From an uncultured Bacteroidales bacterium (GTDB lineage: Bacteria > Bacteroidota > Bacteroidia > Bacteroidales > Bacteroidaceae), in the NCBI GenBank assembly GCA_945833885.1, contig CAMAFY010000007.1:1-64000 (forward strand): a DNA stretch of 64,000 nucleotides, in the 5' to 3' direction. Positions 23,888-32,314 of the stretch are shown in pieces. The notes below the pieces were generated by a model. The model saw only the letters and a program-made list of their open reading frames with translations, searched no databases and was not told where the DNA came from. A program made the position numbers and the translations under genes. Position 1 is the first letter of the stretch, and the number at the start of each line of letters is the position of its first letter.

Positions 23888-26380
23888 TCATAACGGGTCA
23901 ACGTCAAAAAAGACGAGAATACCTTTGAATGCGGGTGTTTTCAGCAGTTGGTCGCGTGCTGCAAGCAGGGTGTTGCGTATGCTTTGCGGCGTGAAGCGGT
24001 GGTCGGTTTTCAGCATAATCTTCCGGATGTGTTGCATCTGCACCCTCGAAACGCCGGGGCGGTCGGGGCCGAGCAGGTCGTCCTTGAAGTAGGGGCGCAG
24101 GAGTCCCGCCATGGCATCGGCGGCATGTTTTACGACATCCTCGTTGCGGTGCTTGAAATAGATGGCGATGAGGTGGACCTCGGGTGGGAAACGGAATTGC
24201 CGGCGGTCCGCCATCTGCATGTCGTACATGGCGCGGTAATCGTTGTCCACCACGTGTTGGATGGTTGGCGATTGGGGTTGCTGCGTCTGTAGTATCACCA
24301 TTCCGCGCTTCCCCCTCCGTCCGGCGCGTCCCGCCACCTGCGACATCATCTGGAAGGCGCGTTCGTGTGCGCGGAAATCGCTGGCGTTGAGCATCTGGTC
24401 GGCGTTGAGGATGCCCACGATGTTCACGTGGTCGAAGTCGAGCCCTTTGGTGACCATCTGCGTGCCGACGAGCAGGTTGGAGCGCCGTTGTTGGAAGTTT
24501 CCGATGAGTCTCTCGTAGGCTGACCGGCTTCGTGTGGTGTCGAGGTCCATACGTGCCGTTCTCGCTTCGGGGAAGCAGGCTTCAACGGCCGACTCAATCT
24601 TCTCCGTACCGTAGCCGATGTCGCGCAATTCGGTGTTCTGGCATTGCGGACAGCATGTGGGAATGTCGTAAATGCTGCCGCAGTAGTGGCATACCAGACG
24701 GTTGATGCGCTGGTGGAAGGTCAGCGCCACGTCACATCTTGTGCAATGTGGCGTCCAACTGCATTTCGTACACGACAGTTGCGGGCTGTAACCCCGTCGG
24801 TTCAGGAAGAGGATGGCTTGTCCGCCTTCCGCGAGGCTTTCGTGTACGGCATCCATAAGCCTTGGGGCGAACGGGGTGGTCATCTGTTTTTTCCGGCGGA
24901 GTTCCTTGACGTCCTCCACCCTGATTTCCGGCAGTTGCACGTCGCCGAAGCGCGTGGTGAGTTCCACAAGTCCGAATTTCCCTTTCAGGGCGTTGGTGTA
25001 GGTCTCTAAGGCAGGGGTGGCTGTGCCGAGAAGCACCTTCGCATCATATTGTTTTGCCAGCACGATGGCGGCATCCCGTGCGTTGTAGCGTGGGGCGGGG
25101 TCCTGTTGCTTGTAGGAAGTCTCGTGCTCTTCGTCGACGATGACCAATCCCAGGTTGCGGAAGGGCAGGAAGACGGCGCTGCGGACGCCGAGAATCAGCG
25201 GGAAAGGACGGTCGGAAAGTTGGCGGTGCCAAAGTTCCACACGTTCATTGTCGGGAAATTTCGAGTGGTAGATGCCAAGTTTGTCGCCGAAGACCCGTCC
25301 GAGACGTGTGGTGATCTGTGTCGTCAGCGCGATTTCCGGAAGAAGGTAGAGCACCTGACGGCCCTTGGCGATGGTTTCCTCAATGAGTTTGGTGTATACC
25401 TCGGTCTTTCCGCTCGATGTCACGCCGTGCAGCAGCACGGTGTCGTGGGTGCCGAAGGCCTCGTTGATGCTGTCCTTTGCCCTTTGTTGCGCCTCGCTGA
25501 GGGGGCGTGCAAGGAGTTCGGGCAGGGCTTTGTGGGTTTTCAGGCGTCCTACCTCCACGTTGTAGGTTTCGAGGATGCCCTTTTTCTTCAGTGAAGCCAA
25601 TGCCGATGCTGCTCCGTTGCCGGCTTTCTCGATGAGGACGCTGTGTTTTACGGGCACCGTCAGGCTCTCGTTCTTCAGGGTGAGGGCAGTTGCGGTATGG
25701 CTGATGTCGAGAAAGGTGGTGAGAAGATGGAACTGGTTTTGCGTCCGGCGGCTCTGTTCGAGCAGGTTGCAGAGCATTTGCAGCGATTCTTCCGTCCTGT
25801 AGTCCGCGGCAAGGCGTATGTGGGTTTCCGTCCGCGACTTGAACGACTGGCTGACGCGCTCCATCACCTCGATGATGCCGCGTTCCAGGAGGTCGCGTAG
25901 GGTGCTTATCAGTCCGATGCCCGGAATTTGCTTTTGAAGGGTGGCGATGTTCTGCGGTTTTGTGTTGAGCATGGCAAGGATTTGCCGCGCTCTCTGCGAT
26001 TCGTCGCCAGCCGTTTCCTCATCGTAGATGTAGCCTTCCGCCAGAGAATATACGGTTTCGCTTTCCAGTTTCAGCCCGCTTGGCAACGCCGCCTTCATCA
26101 CTTCGCCGGGAAAGCACATGTAATAGTTTGCCATCCACCGCCAGAAGTCAATCTGTTGTGGCAACAGCAGCGGTCGGCTGTCCACGATTTCCTCCACCTC
26201 CTTGTAGGAGATGTTCGTGGCGTTTTCGTGGAGGCGGATGACGATGCCCGTATATCGCTTGCTTTTCCCGAGGGGTACCACCACGCGGGTGCCGACAACC
26301 GTCTTGGCCACCATGGCGTCTGGTAGCAGATAGGTGTAGGCACCGGGTACGGCAAGGGGGAGGACAACGTCTGCAAACAT
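23888..26380 (-). CDS. priA: Primosomal protein N', replication-restart helicase PriA
   Basis: This is a full-length PriA of 830 residues. The N-terminal DNA-binding domain starts VVLPLAVPGAYTYLLPD. The helicase core has Walker A GVTSSGKTEVYTKL (~328-341) and the DEEH box IVDEEHETSYKQQ. The zinc region has the family Cys pairs (CTKCSWTPHCTRCD, CHYCG, CCPQCQ), and motifs V and VI (LVGTQMVTKGLDFDHV, QVAGRAGRRGKRG) follow. It reloads the replisome at stalled forks. It lies 53 bp downstream of rnhB on the same strand and is probably co-transcribed with it. Confidence 0.96.
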   Translation of the reverse strand: MFADVVLPLAVPGAYTYLLPDAMVAKTVVGTRVVVPLGKSKRYTGIVIRLHENATNISYKEVEEIVDSRPLLLPQQIDFWRWMANYYMCFPGEVMKAALPSGLKLESETVYSLAEGYIYDEETAGDESQRARQILAMLNTKPQNIATLQKQIPGIGLISTLRDLLERGIIEVMERVSQSFKSRTETHIRLAADYRTEESLQMLCNLLEQSRRTQNQFHLLTTFLDISHTATALTLKNESLTVPVKHSVLIEKAGNGAASALASLKKKGILETYNVEVGRLKTHKALPELLARPLSEAQQRAKDSINEAFGTHDTVLLHGVTSSGKTEVYTKLIEETIAKGRQVLYLLPEIALTTQITTRLGRVFGDKLGIYHSKFPDNERVELWHRQLSDRPFPLILGVRSAVFLPFRNLGLVIVDEEHETSYKQQDPAPRYNARDAAIVLAKQYDAKVLLGTATPALETYTNALKGKFGLVELTTRFGDVQLPEIRVEDVKELRRKKQMTTPFAPRLMDAVHESLAEGGQAILFLNRRGYSPQLSCTKCSWTPHCTRCDVALTFHQRINRLVCHYCGSIYDIPTCCPQCQNTELRDIGYGTEKIESAVEACFPEARTARMDLDTTRSRSAYERLIGNFQQRRSNLLVGTQMVTKGLDFDHVNIVGILNADQMLNASDFRAHERAFQMMSQVAGRAGRRGKRGMVILQTQQPQSPTIQHVVDNDYRAMYDMQMADRRQFRFPPEVHLIAIYFKHRNEDVVKHAADAMAGLLRPYFKDDLLGPDRPGVSRVQMQHIRKIMLKTDHRFTPQSIRNTLLAARDQLLKTPAFKGILVFFDVDPL

Positions 26381-26433
26381 GTTGGAAATGTCAATGTTTT
26401 TCGTGGAGGAAATGCCTGATGCCTACGGCATGT

Positions 26434-27081
26434 TTACTGGTCGAAGAGCGTCTTTTCGTGTATTTCTGCCAGATTTCCGAAGGTCAGACGGTGGTGGGGA
26501 GTGATGCCGTGTTCGGCAATTCCCAGTTGGTGTTCGCGGGTGGGGTAGCCAGCGTTGTGGTCCCATCCGTAAAAAGGATACTGCCGGTGCAGTTCCATCA
26601 TGCGGTCATCGCGGTAGGTTTTCGCGAGAATCGATGCTGCGGCGATGCTGAGATATTTTCCGTCGCCTTTGACAATCGTGGTGTAGGGGACGGAGGGTGC
26701 CGTCGGCTTTCCTGTGGTCGCCACTCCCGGGAAGTAGGGTTTGAAGCGGTTGCCGTCAACGATTACGAACTGTGGCCGCAGCGCGAGTTGGTCGAGTGCC
26801 CGGTGCATGGCGAGTATTGAAGCGTTGAGGATGTTGATGCGGTCTATCTCTTCGTTGCTGACAATGCCCACGGCCCATGCCAGGGCATCGTGCTCAATCT
26901 CCTTCCGAAGTTCGTAACGTCTTTTCGCCGTCAATTGCTTCGAGTCGTTCAAAGCCTCGTTCTCGTAGTCCGGGGGCAGGATGACTGCAGCGGCATATAC
27001 CGGTCCTGCCAGGCACCCGCGGCCGGCTTCGTCGCATCCGGCCTCCACAAGACGGTCGTTGTTATAAGTGTTGAGAAGCAT
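26434..27081 (-). CDS. rnhB: Ribonuclease HII
   Basis: The 215-residue enzyme has the RNase HII signature near the start, VEAGCDEAGRGCLAGPVYAA (catalytic Asp17 and Glu18). The further acidic residues are in VIVDGNRF and in the late segment YPFYGWDHNAGYPTREH. It removes single ribonucleotides and RNA from RNA-DNA hybrids during replication repair. It precedes priA by 53 bp and lies about 100 bp downstream of the YbjQ-family gene, all on minus. The operon order fits DNA replication and repair work. Confidence 0.95.
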   Translation of the reverse strand: MLLNTYNNDRLVEAGCDEAGRGCLAGPVYAAAVILPPDYENEALNDSKQLTAKRRYELRKEIEHDALAWAVGIVSNEEIDRINILNASILAMHRALDQLALRPQFVIVDGNRFKPYFPGVATTGKPTAPSVPYTTIVKGDGKYLSIAAASILAKTYRDDRMMELHRQYPFYGWDHNAGYPTREHQLGIAEHGITPHHRLTFGNLAEIHEKTLFDQ

Positions 27082-27183
27082 GTTTGATGGTGTTTTCTTT
27101 CGGGCGGTATGGGATATGGTGTTGCCGATAGCAGTCTTTTCCGGCTGCGGTCTGTTCTGTTGGGGATGGTTGACCCCCCGCCG

Positions 27184-27504
27184 TTATTCGATGACAACGG
27201 CGGTTCCGGACGCCGCAACCATCAGGATGCTGCCTCTTTCGCCGACTGTTTCGTAGTCGATGTCGATGCCGACGATGGCGTTCGCCCCCATTTCCAGCGC
27301 TTTCTCTTCCAATTCGCACATGGCTTGTTCGCGTGCCTCTGTCAGCACCTTCTCATAGCCTTTTGTACGTCCTCCGAAGAAGTCGCGGATCTGTGCGCCA
27401 AAATCGCGGAAGGCGTTCGCACCGATGATGGCTTCGGAAGAGACAATGCCGATGTATTTCTTTATGGTATGCCCCTCAATGTTGGGCGTTGTGGTGAGTA
27501 TCAT
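27184..27504 (-). CDS. YbjQ/DUF74 family protein
   Basis: The 106-residue protein matches the YbjQ family (PF01906), a small pentamer-forming fold of unknown role. The signature is [29 protein letters not shown] near the start, then [16 protein letters not shown]. The length is typical (about 105). No catalytic residues are known. It is a single gene between sufS and rnhB and shows no clear operon link. Confidence 0.85.
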   Translation of the reverse strand: MILTTTPNIEGHTIKKYIGIVSSEAIIGANAFRDFGAQIRDFFGGRTKGYEKVLTEAREQAMCELEEKALEMGANAIVGIDIDYETVGERGSILMVAASGTAVVIE

Positions 27505-27560
27505 GGTATGTGGGGTATGTGTTCAGTTGGGGGAATGGTGAAAGGATCTCTTCCTTTTTT

Positions 27561-28760
27561 TCAGAACATTCGGACCACGCGCTGCAGTGCGGCCACGAAT
27601 GCGTCGATTTCTTCTTTTGTATTGTAGAGTGCGAACGAAGCCCGTGCCATGCCTTCCACTCCGCAACGTGCCATCAGCGGTTGGGCGCAGTGATGGCCTG
27701 TACGGATGGCTATGCCGAGGCGGTCGAGCAAGGTTCCGAGGTCCATGGGATGGATGTCCGCCACGTTGAACGCCACCACCGATGTCTTTTCTGCGGCGGT
27801 ACCGAAGAATTTCATACCTTCGATGGCTGCCATCTTCTCCATGGCGTATTGCGTCAGTTGGCGTTCGTGCTCGGCGATGCGGTCCATTCCGATAGCGCTG
27901 ACGTAGTCGAGCGCCACTCCCAGGGCGTGGCTGCTGACATAGTCGGGGGTTCCTGCCTCGAACTTGTAAGGGAGTCTCTCGAATGTCGTCTTTTCAAAGG
28001 TCACACGGCTGATCATTTCCCCTCCACCCTGGTAGGGCGGCATCTTTTCAAGAAGTTCTTCCTTGCCGTACATGACGCCGATGCCTGTCGGACCATAGAT
28101 TTTATGTCCTGAGAAGACGAGGAAATCGCAGTCGAGATGCTGCACGTCAACATTGAAATGAGGAACACTTTGTGCGCCATCCACAAGGAAGTGCGCTCCG
28201 GCGTCGTGTGCCATCTTTGCCATCTCGCGGACGGGGTTGACGGTTCCCAGCACGTTGCTCACGTGGCAGCAGCATACGATGCGCGTTTTTTCTCCGAGCA
28301 TTTCGCGGTAAGCCTCCATGTCGAGGTTACCGGAGTCGTCCATAGGGATGACTTTCAGGCGGATGTCGTAGCGGTCGCGGAGGAGTTGCCAGGGTACGAT
28401 GTCGCTGTGATGTTCCATGACGGTGAGGACCACCTCGTCGCCGGGCTTCAGGAAGGCCTGTGCATAGGACGATGCTATGAGATTCAGACTTTCGGTCGTG
28501 CCTCGTGTAAACACCACTTCCGCCGTGCTTTTGGCGTTGATAAAGGCGCGGACTTTCTCGCGTGCCGCCTCATGAAGGTCGGTGGCGCGTTGTGAGAGGA
28601 AGTGTATTCCGCGGTGAACGTTGGCATTGACGTGGTAATACATCTCGTCGATGGCGTCGACCACGCAGCGGGGTTTCTGCGTCGTGGCGGCATTGTCGAG
28701 GTATACCAGCGGGCGGTTGTAGACTTCGCGCTCCAATATGGGGAAATCCTTACGGTTCAT
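27561..28760 (-). CDS. sufS: Cysteine desulfurase SufS
   Basis: The ATG at 28760 gives 399 residues, the normal SufS length. The frame continues far upstream through the end of sufD, but those extra residues do not resemble SufS. The PLP lysine is in FSGHKIYGP (Lys220), the catalytic cysteine in RTGHHCAQP (Cys358) and the PLP phosphate contacts in TRGTTESLN. It transfers persulfide sulfur to the SUF scaffold for iron-sulfur assembly. It is the last gene of the sufC-sufD-sufS operon, separated from sufD by 62 bp. Confidence 0.96.
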   Translation of the reverse strand: MNRKDFPILEREVYNRPLVYLDNAATTQKPRCVVDAIDEMYYHVNANVHRGIHFLSQRATDLHEAAREKVRAFINAKSTAEVVFTRGTTESLNLIASSYAQAFLKPGDEVVLTVMEHHSDIVPWQLLRDRYDIRLKVIPMDDSGNLDMEAYREMLGEKTRIVCCCHVSNVLGTVNPVREMAKMAHDAGAHFLVDGAQSVPHFNVDVQHLDCDFLVFSGHKIYGPTGIGVMYGKEELLEKMPPYQGGGEMISRVTFEKTTFERLPYKFEAGTPDYVSSHALGVALDYVSAIGMDRIAEHERQLTQYAMEKMAAIEGMKFFGTAAEKTSVVAFNVADIHPMDLGTLLDRLGIAIRTGHHCAQPLMARCGVEGMARASFALYNTKEEIDAFVAALQRVVRMF

Positions 28761-28822
28761 TGTTGTGACTTGTTCGGGTAAACTGGCATGTTGATATACG
28801 TGTGTGCCGGTGTTTTCGTGGC

Positions 28823-29596
28823 TTATGCCTTGTTGTCGCAGAGGCTGCAGCCCTGGCAGGCATTGAGTTCGCCGCGGAAACGATGCTCGATGAGGTGCGA
28901 GATCTTCTCTCGGAGTTCCTCGTTCGGCACGTGTTGCAGGACATCGCTGACGAAGGCATGTTGCAGCAGGAGGCGGGCTTCCGTCTCGGGGATGCCGCGT
29001 TGCCGCATATAGAGGAGTGCCGCCTCGTCGAGTTTTCCCACGGTGGCGCCATGGTTGCACTTGACATCGTCGGCATAAATCTCGAGCATCGGGCGGCTCA
29101 GAGCCTGGGCTTCGGGGGAGATGCACAGGTTTCCGAACGTCTGGTGCGACACCGTCTTTTGCGCTCCGGGCTGTACGAGCACCTTGCCTTCAATCAGTCC
29201 GCGGCTCTCTCCCGTCAGTATCTGTTTATAGAGCATATCTGACGTGCAACCTTCTGCGGCATGTTCTATCAGGATGTTCTTCTCCACTCTTTCCTTACCG
29301 TCGGCGATGACGGCTCCTGCGAGGCTTACTTCCGCGCCTTTTCCCACGAGCCGGATGTGGATCTTCCCCTTGTATTCGCCGCCACGCAGGGTAAACGTTG
29401 CGAGGTTCAGGCTGCTTCCTTCGTGTTGTTCCACGGTAAGGGTGATGTCGTGCGTCGTTCCGGGTGCCATGTTCAGCAGGGCGGTGGCGGAAAGTCGGGC
29501 GTTCGCCTCAAGTACAAGGTGTATGTGGTCGCTGCCGGGCGAGAATTGTAGGAACTTTGAAGTCTCCGTTCCTGCCGGAATCACATAACTATCCAT
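28823..29596 (-). CDS. sufD: Short SufD-family Fe-S assembly protein
   Basis: The ATG at 29596 gives 257 residues; a TTG two codons earlier (29602) is also possible. Either way it overlaps the sufC stop by a few bases. The SufB/SufD core is clear: IHIRLVGKGAEVSLAGAVIADG, then the conserved LEIYADDVKCNHGATVGKLDEAALLYMRQRGI and the C-terminal HLIEHRFRGELNAC. Related Bacteroidales SufD proteins are about 445 residues. This one lacks the first ~185 residues, the helical N-terminal domain. It ends in a Cys cluster (CQGCSLC). SufD pairs with SufC and SufB as a scaffold and recruits iron. No frameshift or stop is visible, so the short form looks genuine. Confidence 0.85.
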   Translation of the reverse strand: MDSYVIPAGTETSKFLQFSPGSDHIHLVLEANARLSATALLNMAPGTTHDITLTVEQHEGSSLNLATFTLRGGEYKGKIHIRLVGKGAEVSLAGAVIADGKERVEKNILIEHAAEGCTSDMLYKQILTGESRGLIEGKVLVQPGAQKTVSHQTFGNLCISPEAQALSRPMLEIYADDVKCNHGATVGKLDEAALLYMRQRGIPETEARLLLQHAFVSDVLQHVPNEELREKISHLIEHRFRGELNACQGCSLCDNKA

Positions 29597-30344
29597 TTTC
29601 AACTTCCGTTTTTATCCAGTCGAATCCCCGTTCTTCGATTTCATATCCGAGGGAGGCGTCGCCCTCTTTCACTATCTGTCCGTTGACGAGTACATGTACA
29701 AAGTCGGGTTTCAGATAGTCGAGCATTCGCTGGTAGTGGGTAATGACCATGGCGGAAGTCTTTGGTGTCCGCAGGCGGTTGAAGCCTTCTGCCACAATGC
29801 GGAGGGCATCAACGTCAAGTCCGGAGTCGGTTTCGTCGAGGATGCTGAAAGTGGGTTCCAGCACCGCCATCTGAAAAATCTCGTTCCGTTTGCGTTCACC
29901 TCCCGAGAAACCTTCGTTCACGCCGCGGCTCATAAAGTGGGCGTCGAGTCCTACCACCTTCCGTTTTTCACGGAGGAGTTTCAGGAATTCCGTCGCTCCC
30001 AACGGCTCTTCTCCGTAGTATTTCCGTTTGGCGTTTACGGCGGCACGCATAAAGTTCGTCATCGATACGCCGGGAATCTCTATCGGTGCTTGGAAAGACA
30101 TGAAGATGCCTTCGTGACTACGGTCTTCCGGTGAGAGTTCGAGCAGGTTTTTTCCGTTGAAGATGATGCTACCTTCTGTAACTTCGTATTTGGGATTGCC
30201 TACGAGGACATTGCTGAGGGTGGATTTTCCTGAGCCGTTCGGCCCCATCAGCACGTGCACTTCACCATCGTTGATGGTAAGGTTCACGCCACGGAGTATC
30301 TCTCGTCCTTCTACGCAGGCATGTAAATTCTTGATTTCAAGCAT
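29589..30344 (-). CDS. sufC: Fe-S assembly ATPase SufC
   Basis: The ATG at 30344 gives 251 residues; an ATG two codons upstream (30350) is also possible. A longer frame cannot be used because it begins near the predicted transcription start. It is a standard ABC ATPase: Walker A GPNGSGKST (~34-42), the SufC signature GFSGGERKRNEI, and the Walker B-like FSILDETDSGLD. SufC drives conformational change in the SufBCD scaffold. It heads the operon. In most Bacteroidales sufB comes immediately before it; here there is 1.2 kb of repeat-rich non-coding DNA instead, so SufB must be encoded elsewhere if present. Confidence 0.95.
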   Translation of the reverse strand: MLEIKNLHACVEGREILRGVNLTINDGEVHVLMGPNGSGKSTLSNVLVGNPKYEVTEGSIIFNGKNLLELSPEDRSHEGIFMSFQAPIEIPGVSMTNFMRAAVNAKRKYYGEEPLGATEFLKLLREKRKVVGLDAHFMSRGVNEGFSGGERKRNEIFQMAVLEPTFSILDETDSGLDVDALRIVAEGFNRLRTPKTSAMVITHYQRMLDYLKPDFVHVLVNGQIVKEGDASLGYEIEERGFDWIKTEVENG

Positions 30345-30391
30345 AATCATTAAGTTGTTTGTCGCCGTGTGTTTTACGGGCAATTAGGATG

Positions 30392-30399
30392 CAAAGTTA
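30392..30399 (-). promoter_or_regulatory. -7 element of the suf operon promoter
   Basis: On minus, TAACTTTG matches TAnnTTTG, with no consensus -33 at the expected spacing. Transcription should begin about 30385, giving a short leader before the sufC ATG (30344). This shows that the sufCDS operon starts here and does not continue from an upstream sufB. Confidence 0.6.
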
Positions 30400-30753
30400 C
30401 GGTTTTCTCTGTATATTTTGACGTTTTCCGTGAAAATTTGAACATGATTTGCTGAAGATGCTTGATTTCGTTTACCGTATTCATGCTCTCGAGGGCTGTT
30501 GCAAATAAGGTGGCAAATTATAGAACCTGCCATAAACGACCACCAAAGTCTGCTTTTTTACGACGGCGAAGGTATGTTTTTAACGACGCCTTAGGATTGT
30601 TTTTAACAACAACTTAGAAAATGACGACAACCCCGGTTCTTCAAAAAATGTTCTTGTTGTATAGGTTGTCGTCTAAATTCTTTTGGAAGGGATATGATTG
30701 ACGGTGCATTCTATATAGGGATTGTCGTTTAATTCTAAGTATTCAATATCTAT

Positions 30754-30797
30754 AGACGAGGGTATGCCTACTGAGGTTGCCCTCGTCTGCTTTTTTT
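30754..30797 (+). terminator. Orphan plus-strand rho-independent terminator
   Basis: AGACGAGGG (30754-30762) pairs with CCCTCGTCT (30780-30788), followed by GCTTTTTTT. No plus-strand gene precedes it for several kilobases, so it may end a small RNA transcribed from about 30400-30750. I found no exact TAnnTTTG promoter for such an RNA. Confidence 0.65.
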
Positions 30798-30934
30798 GGG
30801 GTGCTTTATCGTAATTTGAGTCGTTTTTTTAACAATCTTATGCCTTTCGCAGAGCAGGGCCGAGATTGTGCATTCGCCTCACTGTCCCCATCTCCAATAT
30901 CATCATGAGCATCTGAGGCGTTCACCATAGGGAT

Positions 30935-31035
30935 TCTTTTGCGCTTTCAGCGCGCAGACCAACGGGGTGTCTGTTAACCCAGGGTGCCGCTTCGCTCTGC
31001 CCTGGGCTAAGATCTGTTGCTCCGTTGGGGCGTTA
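30935..31035. repeat. Inverted copy of the CCCAGGG repeat
   Basis: ACCCAGGGTGCCGCTTCGCT...GCCCTGGGC arms are flanked by GCGCTTTCAGCGCGC and CCAACGGGG...CCGTTGGGG, the reverse orientation of the repeats at 1340-1400. These paired arms form stable hairpins. Confidence 0.7.
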
Positions 31036-31048
31036 CCATCCGGATGGA

Positions 31049-31340
31049 TTCGTATGATTCGTGCGAATTCGTGGTCATTTATCCCATCGTTTTCGTTTCA
31101 TAGTACACGTTATTATTCGTAAAATTCGTAAAATTCGTGTTCGAGAATGAAAATGTAGACGCGAACGGATTCGTATGGTTCGTGCGAATTCGTAGTCATT
31201 TATCCCGTTGTTGGCGTTTCATCATGCATGTTATTATTTGTAAAATTCGTTCAATTCGTGTTCGAGAATAAAAATGTTGGCGCGGACGGACTTGTATGGT
31301 TCGTGAAAAGTTTGTGGTCATTTATCCCATTGTTGGCGTT
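31049..31340. repeat. 121-122-bp tandem repeat, about 2.5 copies
   Basis: The word GTCATTTATCCC occurs at 31074, 31195 and 31317. Each unit contains GGATTCGTATGRTTCGTG, AAAATTCGT and GTGTTCGAGAAT. Similar TTCGTnATTCGTG-type runs appear at 38395-38600, 41460-41580 and 45100-45140. No coding content. Confidence 0.8.
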
Positions 31341-31548
31341 TTATTATACCACACAACTTATGGTAAACCATTTGTTGAAATCTGCTTAAAATCAAGGAGT
31401 CTGCAGGAAACTTGTGGGTTTCTTGCAGACTCCTCTAAATGTAAAGGTGATGAATTATGGCGGTCACCTTCATTTCCCGCGAGTATCAACGTTAGAAATG
31501 GGGATGTTGAAGCGGGATGGTGTGTGCGATGACGTTGGAATGGGTATA

Positions 31549-32136
31549 CTATCGTTTGGGTGGAATCTCGGGGATTTTCTGCTGGTCCTGGTATACCTTT
31601 GTCATGCTGTCGCGTTTTGCGACGGGAACAACGGTGTTTGTGCCGTGGAAAGTGTCGTTGGTGACGAGGCACCACTGGTTGTTGTGGTATATCGGGTTGA
31701 GGAAGATTTTGGATTTGTTGTCCTTATCTTTCGTCTCGCCCCGTTTCATGATGATGCTGATGCACACCTCGTTCGTTTCTTTCTCCCGGAAACGCATGTA
31801 TTCGATTTCGTAATCCTCCACGGGAAGCATCTTGTGGACTTTTACAAACCGTTCGATATCTTCATTGTTGTACAGGCGAGGATATCTGCTTGATCCGTCG
31901 TTCTCGAATCGATAGAGCATACCCGCTGCGTCGTAGTAGCGTTCGTTCTTGAGGTGCTCTATGAATACTGCTACCATTTCCTTTACCTCAGCCGTGTCTT
32001 TCCCTGTAAGGTGTTCTTCAAATTCCGTAGGAATGTCAAAGTCGTCCTTATCTTTGTTCTCCTTGTTGGAGCAGGAGGAGCACGAACTGATGAAAATGAT
32101 GGTGGTCAGTAAGAGAAAATAGGTCAGTTTCTTCAT
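31549..32136 (-). CDS. Lipoprotein of unknown function
   Basis: The ATG at 32136 (alternative ATG at 32148) starts a lipoprotein signal, MKKLTYFLLLTTIIFISSCSSC, about 195 residues. The mature N-terminus is a Lys/Asp/Glu-rich linker (KENKDKDDFD). The rest resembles small uptake or assembly lipoproteins with a helical segment (AEVKEMVAVFIEHLKNERYYDAAGML), then strands ending NPIYHNNQWCLV, rather like NTF2-type cone folds. It has no recognised family. It lies 100 bp past the terminator that follows the giant coiled-coil gene, on the same strand. A+T content is higher than in the metabolic genes. Confidence 0.75.
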   Translation of the reverse strand: MKKLTYFLLLTTIIFISSCSSCSNKENKDKDDFDIPTEFEEHLTGKDTAEVKEMVAVFIEHLKNERYYDAAGMLYRFENDGSSRYPRLYNNEDIERFVKVHKMLPVEDYEIEYMRFREKETNEVCISIIMKRGETKDKDNKSKIFLNPIYHNNQWCLVTNDTFHGTNTVVPVAKRDSMTKVYQDQQKIPEIPPKR

Positions 32137-32221
32137 AATTTTTGCCATGATAGTGGTAGGGTTTGTGGTGTGTAATTTCTGATTGTTGTGTGAACAATCT
32201 GTTTCATTCACCAAAATAATA

Positions 32222-32252
32222 AGAGCAGGCAGGTTGTTGTCCTGCCTGCTCT
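32222..32252 (-). terminator. Terminator after the coiled-coil lipoprotein gene
   Basis: A 12-bp perfect stem (32222-32233 with 32241-32252; AGAGCAGGCAGG, a 7-nt loop, CCTGCCTGCTCT) is followed on minus by TTATTATTTTG. It lies 63 bp past the stop codon. Confidence 0.75.
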
Positions 32253-32314
32253 CTATCAGGTCTTCCTAAGGTCTCGTTCCCTTTTCAGGGAGCGGGACTC
32301 AGAGGATGAAGGTA

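Noticed and set aside
27561..29126. Long N-terminal extension of SufS to 521 residues
   Set aside because: The extra 122 residues are the sufD region read in another frame. SufS starts normally at 28760.
30345..31548. sufB remnant upstream of sufC
   Set aside because: I looked for SufB motifs on minus in all three frames and saw none. The region is repeats and a terminator.
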